Assembly (NCBI GenBank): GCA_009193035.1
Contig: SWDT01000506.1
Location: 60,854 to 124,853 of the forward strand
DNA length: 64,000 bases
Source: Halicephalobus mephisto
Lineage: Eukaryota; Nematoda; Chromadorea; Rhabditida; Panagrolaimidae
Direction: 5' to 3'
Part shown: positions 58,030 to 64,000 of the stretch, piece by piece
Numbering within the stretch: position 1 is the stretch's first letter
Layout: every line of letters begins with the position of its first letter
Notes under the pieces: generated by a model
Told to the model about the DNA's origin: nothing
Database searches by the model: none
The model's input: the letters and a program-made list of their open reading frames with translations, nothing else
Position numbers and translations under genes: made by a program

Positions 58030-59420
58030 TATAGATTGTTAGTTTTAAAATGATGATTTTAGTGATAAAATTCTCTATTATGACATCGCAGAATAAAAAG
58101 TCAGAAATAATTGTTACGTGGATCCTATATAAACAATCTTAAGTAACTTTGATTCAAGTGATCTACTGATGAGGTAAAGTTCGTTTCATAGGTTATTGGA
58201 CAGTTATTCAACATCCGTTTAATGATTATTGAAGAACTTTTTAGAGTAAGAGCTTCACAGACGAGTTTAAGATTCATATATCACGCATTACGTGCTGAGA
58301 TTTAATCGAACTTTATAGATACAACTTATAACTCATTTTATAAGCCATCGGACACTTATTTTGTATATATAGTTAGTTTTTATAGAATGATCTTCCGGGA
58401 CGAGAAAATTGAACAAAAATTTAAAATTCCTATATCGCGCATCACGTGTTAGAAATTAGTAGAAGTAGTGTTCAGATACAAACTACAGTTCATTTTACAG
58501 ATTAATGAGTACTTATTCAGAATCTGCACTTAATTTTTGATGAACGGTCTTCTAGAGCGAGAGAATTATATGAAAGTGTGAAATTTCATGTACTGCGCAT
58601 CAAGTAAATTTGCTTATCTGCTGAGCAAACTTCCGATAATATATCTTTGAACCGCTTGTTTTCTATTTTAAGCTAGCTAATTATAATAATTATTTTTTAT
58701 AATTAGATCTATTATCTTTGGTACTTGCACCTATCTAATTAGGTTTTCGAAAAAGTTATTAGAAAAATAAAAAAATTGAAACAAATTCGCTTACCTACAT
58801 TTTACAGTTATGATCGCGTATTTTGAAGCGCTCTTTTTCTTTTTTAAATTAATCAATTTTAATAAATCTTTTTTACATTTCGGTCTATATTCTTTGCCAA
58901 ATACACTGGTTTAATTGGGTTCTTGAAAAACTGGTCAAAAAAACGAAAAAAATTGAACCAAATTCGCTTACCTACATTTTACAGTTATGATCGCGTATTT
59001 TGAAGCGTTCTTTTTCTTTTTTAAATTAGTCAATTTTAATACTCTTTTGTTGCAATTAAATCTACATTCTCCACTAAATACAGCAGTTTAATTAGGTTTT
59101 TGAAAAGACAATCAAAAATACGAAAAAAAACGAACCAAACTCGCTTACCTACATGTCAGTTTCGATCATCTATTTTCAAAACGCTCGTTTCCTATTTCAA
59201 CTTAATCAATTTTAATAATTCTTTTTTACAATTAGGTCTGTTTTCCCCACTAAATGGACCTATCTAATTAGTTTTCTGAAAAAGTAATCAAAAAGCGAAA
59301 AAATCAAGAACCAGATTTTACGGATATCATAAATTATCTTGATCGAAGCGTTTATCAAAGTTAGATTACGGCTCTGAATGTACTCTTTAAGAATTTTTAT
59401 TTCACATATAACTCATTTTA
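58030..59420 (+). repeat. large copy of composite dispersed element, T-rich block in triplicate
   Basis: Monomers with GGTTATTGGACAGTTATTCAACATCCG-like sequence (about 58180-58600). Then three copies (about 58640, 58830, 59010), and a fourth near 59180, of the TTTTAAATTAATCAATTTTAATAA ... TTAATTAGGTTTTTGAAAA block, with AAATTCGCTTACCTACATTT units between them. It ends with AGATTTTACGGATATCATAA (about 59310). Confidence 0.8.
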
Positions 59421-59479
59421 AAAGGTCAAGATAATTAAAGGTACTTCCTTTTTCGAATTTAAAGAGCTGATTTCTCTTC

Positions 59480-60650
59480 ATTAATATTCCCGTCAGAAAG
59501 ACGGAAGACAGCCATCACATTTGGTCAATTTTTTCATTTTTCTTTTTTATTCGAGAAAATCTGAAGGTACGCGAGAAATACAGCTGCTGAATTCCGTCAA
59601 AGGAAAAAAGAAAATCGAACAGGAATTTTTCGATTTTTTGCGGGGGGTTTTTTACGGATTTTTAGATGAACGATCTTCGAAGGATGTTGGAGGTTTTAGA
59701 AACTGGAATATTTAAACTTTTTGATCTTCCGATCGAAATTTTTTCTTCAATAAATGTGAAAGAATTTTGATAATTTTTAAATAAAAAATTAAAATAAATT
59801 ATTGAATTTTTTAATTTAAAAAATAAAAAAAAAATACTGTAGTAAAATTTTTCCGAAATGAATTTTTAAAATTACTGATTTTGGAAAATTTTAAAAATTA
59901 AAAAATTCGAACATTTTGAAATTTTTACAAAGTTGAAACACAAAAACAGAAATTCTACTACTGTAGAAATTAAATATATTTTTTAAAAATGGTCTTGACA
60001 CGAATTTGTAGGATTCCAGAAATGTCTAAAACTATAGATTTCAAAAGCTAATTTTAAGTTTTCACTGGACTATAGAACAGTCTAGGGAATTCTAGTTTGA
60101 TAAATATAAAGATAAACAAGTTGGAAGAAATGGTCTCAACACGAATTTCCAAAATTAAAAGTATTTAAAATTTTTTCGAATTTTGGAAATTTTAAAGTTT
60201 TTTTAATTTTAGAAATTTGAATGAAATTTCCTTTAATAAAAATAAAAATATATTTTACAAAATAATTTCGACAAGGATTTTGGAAATTAAAAGTATTTAA
60301 AATTTCTTGAGTTAAATATTAATTTTAAAATTTTTCGAATTTTGGAAACGAATGAATTTTTTAATAAAAATAAAAATATATTTTACGAAATAATTTCGAT
60401 AAAAATTTTCGAAATTAAAAGTATTTAAAATTTCTTGCGTTAAATATTAATTTTAAGATTTTTTCGAATTTTGGAAACGAATGAAATTTTTAATAAAAAT
60501 AAAAATATATTTTGCGAAATAATTTCGACGAGGATTTTGGAAATTAAGTAGAAATTTCCGAAATTTTTTGTCTCAAATGTTAATTTTAGAATTTTTTCGG
60601 ATTTTGGAAATTTGGATGAAATTTTAGTCCACAGGAAATCCGAAAGTTAT
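59480..60650. repeat. spacer with ~135-base tandem array (60.2-60.6 kb)
   Basis: About 60230-60620: three units with AAAAATAAAAATATATTTTACGAAATAATTTCGA and GGATTTTGGAAATTAAAAGTATTTAAAATTTCTTG. Before it, about 59520-59720 is a short unique plus-strand frame with no support as a gene. Confidence 0.7.
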
Positions 60651-61440
60651 CCACTAAATCAAAATTGACCGCTGGCCATTTCGAAAACGGAAGACGGAGG
60701 GAATTGACCCGAGTCGCGCAGACGAGTGACAATGTTCAATTTTATATTTTTAAACAAGTTGAAATTCGCCGACGGCTTTGGTTATTCATGTTTGGTTTCG
60801 ATGAATAGAATTTTGAAAATCGAAATAAATAAATATTATTTTAAAATTTAAAAAAAATATTATAACAAGTTGATTAAAAATGAAGAAGAATATCCTTGAA
60901 ACATCGAAAAAAGAAAATTAGGTGTTTGGCCTTTGAGAAACGACATCGGCGATCGACACAAAGGCACACACGCGCGAACATTCGCCTTCTCAGCCTGGTT
61001 CTCAGACGGCAACCATGAGAAAGGCCAGCATCGGTCAAGAGCAAAAATGTCCATTTTTCAGAACCTTCCATTTTGTAATCTAAACAATTCGAATCAAATA
61101 CTAATTCAACTAATTTAATTCAAGTTTTTTCAATTTTTAAAAATCTTCGAATTTGAATTTTTTTAAAATTCTTAATTTTCGAAATTTTTTAAAAATCTTT
61201 AATTTTCAAATTTTTTCACAAATCTTCGAATTTGAATTTTTAAAAAATCTTCGAATTTGAATTTTTTTAAAATTCTTAATTTTCGAATTTGAATTTTTTT
61301 GATTTTTTAAAAATCCTTAATTTTAAAATTTTTTTGATTTTTTAGAAATTCTTAATTTTCGAATTTTTTAAGATCTTCAAATTTAAATTTTGTCGATTTT
61401 TTAACTTACATAATTTAAATTTTTCTAATTAACCTAGTTC
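60650..61440. other. unique island followed by A/T repeats
   Basis: About 60650-60800 and 60880-61080 are unique and GC-richer (GGAAGACGGAGGGAATTGACC; GAGAAACGACATCGGCGATC). A 65-codon minus-strand ATG frame (60874-61071) has no recognised motif. About 61130-61430 is an array of ATTTTTTAAAAATCTTCGAATTTGA units. Confidence 0.5.
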
Positions 61441-61490
61441 AATTTAAATTCGAAATTGTTTAATTTTCAAAGTTTTCGATTTTTGAACTA

Positions 61491-62778
61491 TTAGGTTGGT
61501 AGGAAAGTTCTGTCGGTTTTCGACCACTAATTTTAAAACATCATAACACGCTTTAAATAAGAAATTTTTAATCAAAGTAAAAACCATCTGCATCAATACA
61601 TTTTTCCCAACGAGAAACAAGCTTATTGATCCCAATCCAGTAGAAATCCGAGTTTCTGGATTCAATAAACTCCCTTAAGGAGTTTTCGGCATCCTCTTGA
61701 TTTTGAAAGGTTTTCTCTCGGATGAAGTGATCGAAATGCTTGAAAAAGTGGTAGTCAGTGGGAGACAGGTCGGGGGAGTACGGTGGGTGTGGTAGAGTTT
61801 CATATCCCAGCTCGTTCAGCTTCCGGACTGTGGTTTGTGAAACGTATGGACGCGCGTTGTCGTGAAGAAGGATGGGGCCCTTCCTATTCGTCAATGCTGG
61901 TCGAAATCGGCATAATTTCTGGTGCATGACCTCAAGTTCCTTGCAATAAGTGTCTGCTGTAATGGCTTCTCCAGGTTTCATGAAGCTGTAATGCACGATT
62001 CCTTCAGAAGACCACCATACCGTAACCATTATTTTCTTTTGGTGTGTCTTTGGCTTCGGGAAGCTTTTAGGAGGCTCGTCAATTCCTAACCATTGTGAGG
62101 ATCTCTTGCGGTTGTCGTATAAGATCCATTTTTCATCACAAGTGACAATGCGTTCCAAAAACGGGTCGTTTCGGTTCCGTAGAAGCAACGCAGAACAGAC
62201 TTCGTAACGACGAGATTTGTGGTGAGGGGTCAATTCGTAGGGTAAGCGCCATTTGTCGAGCTTCTTCGTCTTTCCTATTGCTTTCAAGTGGTCGAGAACG
62301 ACTGGATGACTTACGCCTAGCTCAGTAGCGAGTTCCCTGACCGTTACCCGTGGGTTAGCTTCAACCAAAGCCTTCAGAATATCGTTGTCGACAGCCGCAG
62401 GTCGTCCTGAACGTGGCTCGTCTACGAAGCTGGTGTTCCCGGTACGGAATTTCTCAAACCAACGTTGAACGGTTCGATCAGTTGTTGATCCCTTTCCGAA
62501 TGCCTGGTTAAAGTTTCTTGCAGCTTCTGTAGCATTCCGCCCCAATTTGAATTCATAAAAAAAATAACGCGAAAATCGCTTCTTTCCATGGTGAATTCAG
62601 AAGCTTGTAGAACAGTGAATCCGGCAGCAAATGAGAAGTGACAAAAACAGGTGATATAGAGAAAACTTGAAAGTTTCAAATAATAAATGTAAATAAGATT
62701 TTTAGCGCTTAACACTTCAGTAGAAGAATAAAATACCCGCGCACCAAAAAAACCGACAGAACTTTCCTACCGACCTAA
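61491..62778 (-). mobile_element. full-length mariner element (1288 bases) with TIRs and TA target duplication
   Basis: The ends TTAGGTTGGTAGGAAAGTTC (61491) and TTAGGTCGGTAGGAAAGTTC (reverse strand, ending 62778) form terminal inverted repeats of about 30 bases with two or three mismatches. TA flanks both ends (61489-61490 and 62779-62780). The size and ends are standard for the mariner family. The transposase is encoded on the minus strand. The element lies in AT-rich spacer and interrupts no gene seen here. Confidence 0.97.
61568..62590 (-). pseudogene. mariner transposase, DD34D, with one N-terminal frameshift
   Basis: The protein begins at the ATG at about 62588-62590 (MERSDFRVIFF). It then shifts frame within a run of eight T residues (62567-62574), after about 11 codons. 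The rest is open from 62545 down to the stop at 61568. The second frame holds the helix-turn-helix region (TDRTVQRWFEKFRTGNTS; GRPAAV), WILYDN with the first Asp in TCDEKW, HDNARP with the second, and YSPDLSPTDYHFF with the third. There are exactly 34 residues between the second and third Asp, as in mariner. All catalytic residues are kept and only the single-base slip breaks the gene. A sequencing or assembly error in the homopolymer is possible. Confidence 0.93.
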
Positions 62779-63700
62779 TACTTTTATTCAAATTCGAATT
62801 TTTCGATTTTCGAATTTGAACTAATTTTAAATTTATTCAGAAGACCAAAATTGACAGTTTTGGTCAAGAGGTTCAAAAAAAGGCTTTTTCGGATTACGAG
62901 AAAGACGGATCAGCGGTCAGTGGCTACTTAAGCAGCAACAGCGTTCTCAAATTTCTCAGAAAAGAAAACGCATTTTCCACTCAAGATCCATTTAATTAAT
63001 GCTTCTTTTATTTGTTCATAATTTCGGTCAAAACTAATTTATTATTTTTGTAATTTTAGAATCAGTAGATGCAGAAATAACCATAGATATTTTTAAAAAT
63101 TAAAAAAATTGATTTTATTAAAAAATTAAAAAAATTGATTTTATTTAAAAATTAAAAAATTTATTTTATTTAAAAAAATTTAAAAATCTATTTTATTAAA
63201 AATTAAAAAATTCGATTTTATTAAAAAATTTAAAATTCTATTTTATTTAAAAATTAAAAAATTCGATTTTATTTAAAAATCTAATTTTATTTAAAAAATT
63301 AAAAACAATTTTTCGATGATTCCAAAATGAAAAATGTGCTTTTTCTCAAAATACTTCAAAATTAACTGGTTTTTATAAATTAGTTTTTAATAAAGTTATT
63401 ATAAAAAATAGAAATCTATCCATAGGATTCAGAAGACTCCAATAATGAATACTTTATTTAGTCTAATCTGCAGAATATTAAAGTTTTTAAATTTGTTAAA
63501 AATAATTTAAAACATTTTTTAAAAAATTTATTAAAATAATTTAAAACAATTTTAAAAAAATTTGTTAAAATAATTTAAAACAATTTTTTAAAAATTTATT
63601 TAAAATAATTTAAAACAATTTTAAAAAATTTATTTAAAATAATTTAAACATTTTTAAAAAATTTATTTAAAATAATTTAAAACAATTTCAAAATACTTCT
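62779..63700. repeat. A/T-rich spacer with simple tandem units
   Basis: About 62820-63060 is unique with no exon supported. About 63090-63300 repeats TTGATTTTATTTAAAAATTAAAAAA units. About 63480-63700 repeats AATTTATTTAAAATAATTTAAAACAATTTT units. Confidence 0.65.
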
Positions 63701-63739
63701 AGAATCATTAAAATAATTTGAAACATTTTTAGAATTAGA

Positions 63740-63931
63740 GTTCTAACTGCAAAGTCCAGGTTTACCAATTCCACGAGGATCCAAAGTGAACCGACATTTC
63801 CAAAGAAGGATCAAGAATGGAATCGGAAAGATGATTATGGGTCAAAAGAACACTCGAGTCGGATTTCCGGCCGTTTTTCCTCCAAAGGTTAAAGATCCAA
63901 GAATTGGAAAAATCATTGGAATTTTATATTA
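63740..63931 (+). CDS. possible terminal exon, unrecognised
   Basis: One plus-strand frame is open over about 60 codons to TAA at 63929-63931, reading PGLPIPRGSKVNRHFQRR and later MGQKNTRVGFPAVFPPKVKD and a hydrophobic end GKIIGILY. It is non-repetitive and stands out from the A/T surroundings. The 5' boundary is unclear, because the nearest AG sites are poor acceptors. An alternative frame (SRFTNSTRIQSEPTFPKK...) is open over part of the same stretch. No family recognised. Confidence 0.3.
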
Positions 63932-64000
63932 AATTATTACAAAAATTTAAAATTTAAATTTAAAAATTCATAACGAGAATTTTTTTAAATTCTAAAACTT

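Noticed and set aside
1..64000. tRNA, rRNA or spliced-leader RNA genes
   Set aside because: I looked for T-loop GGTTCGA-type and other conserved boxes by eye and saw no convincing cloverleaf or rRNA block. A covariance-model search was not possible, so short RNA genes may be missed.

Overview
This is a window of a nematode nuclear genome: very AT-rich, with intron-bearing protein genes, several introns of only about 40-50 bases, 3' splice sites of the TTTTAG/TTTCAG type, and consensus 3' splice sites lying immediately before start codons, as expected for spliced-leader trans-splicing. A Warthog-type (hedgehog-related) secreted protein, a family known from nematodes, is the strongest lineage marker. 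The species cannot be named from the sequence. All multi-exon models were assembled by hand, requiring matching intron phases and, where a family is known, continuity of the protein fold. No transcript evidence was available.

Layout. 1-1050: the 3' end of an unrecognised plus-strand gene. 3.2-3.7 kb: a small secreted protein (minus). 6.2-10.7 kb (minus): a two-helix membrane protein and a protein kinase domain with an altered DFG motif and a membrane-spanning C-terminal tail. 11.5-13.5 kb (plus): a very small bHLH factor. 16.7-17.5 kb (plus): a TMEM199/VMA12-like V-ATPase assembly factor, convergent with a Warthog-like gene (17.6-20.7 kb, minus). 22.4-27.1 kb (plus): an acyl-CoA thioesterase gene whose second intron appears to hold a complete mitochondrial ribosomal protein S7 gene on the same strand. 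27.9-29.3 kb: a diverged thioesterase paralogue. 29.4-32.3 kb (minus): mitochondrial tyrosyl-tRNA synthetase followed after 97 bases by eIF3 subunit m, a probable operon. 33.7-55.0 kb (minus): one RasGAP gene of the C2-C2-GAP-PH kind, with a roughly 690-residue N-terminal extension rich in repeats and an 11.5 kb intron. 61.5-62.8 kb: a full-length mariner element with one frameshift.

Non-coding sequence is unusually repetitive. Almost every long intron or spacer holds tandem arrays, many with a 151-155 base period. A composite dispersed element recurs at least seven times in both orientations: a roughly 150-base monomer, an array built on GCGAATTCGC, a T-rich block and a CCGTAAATCC block. A second repeat, internally tandem with GTGTTAGGA ends, has one copy in a thioesterase intron and an inverted copy near 56.5-57.2 kb. 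A 685-base MITE lies just upstream of the RasGAP gene.

The genes do not form one pathway. They are mostly mitochondrial translation (TyrRS, uS7m), cytosolic translation (eIF3m), lipid metabolism (two thioesterases), Ras signalling (RasGAP), and secreted or membrane proteins. The least ordinary items are the altered kinase, the nested gene, the lineage-specific repeat proteins and the dispersed repeat families. No new multi-gene defence or biosynthetic system was seen.
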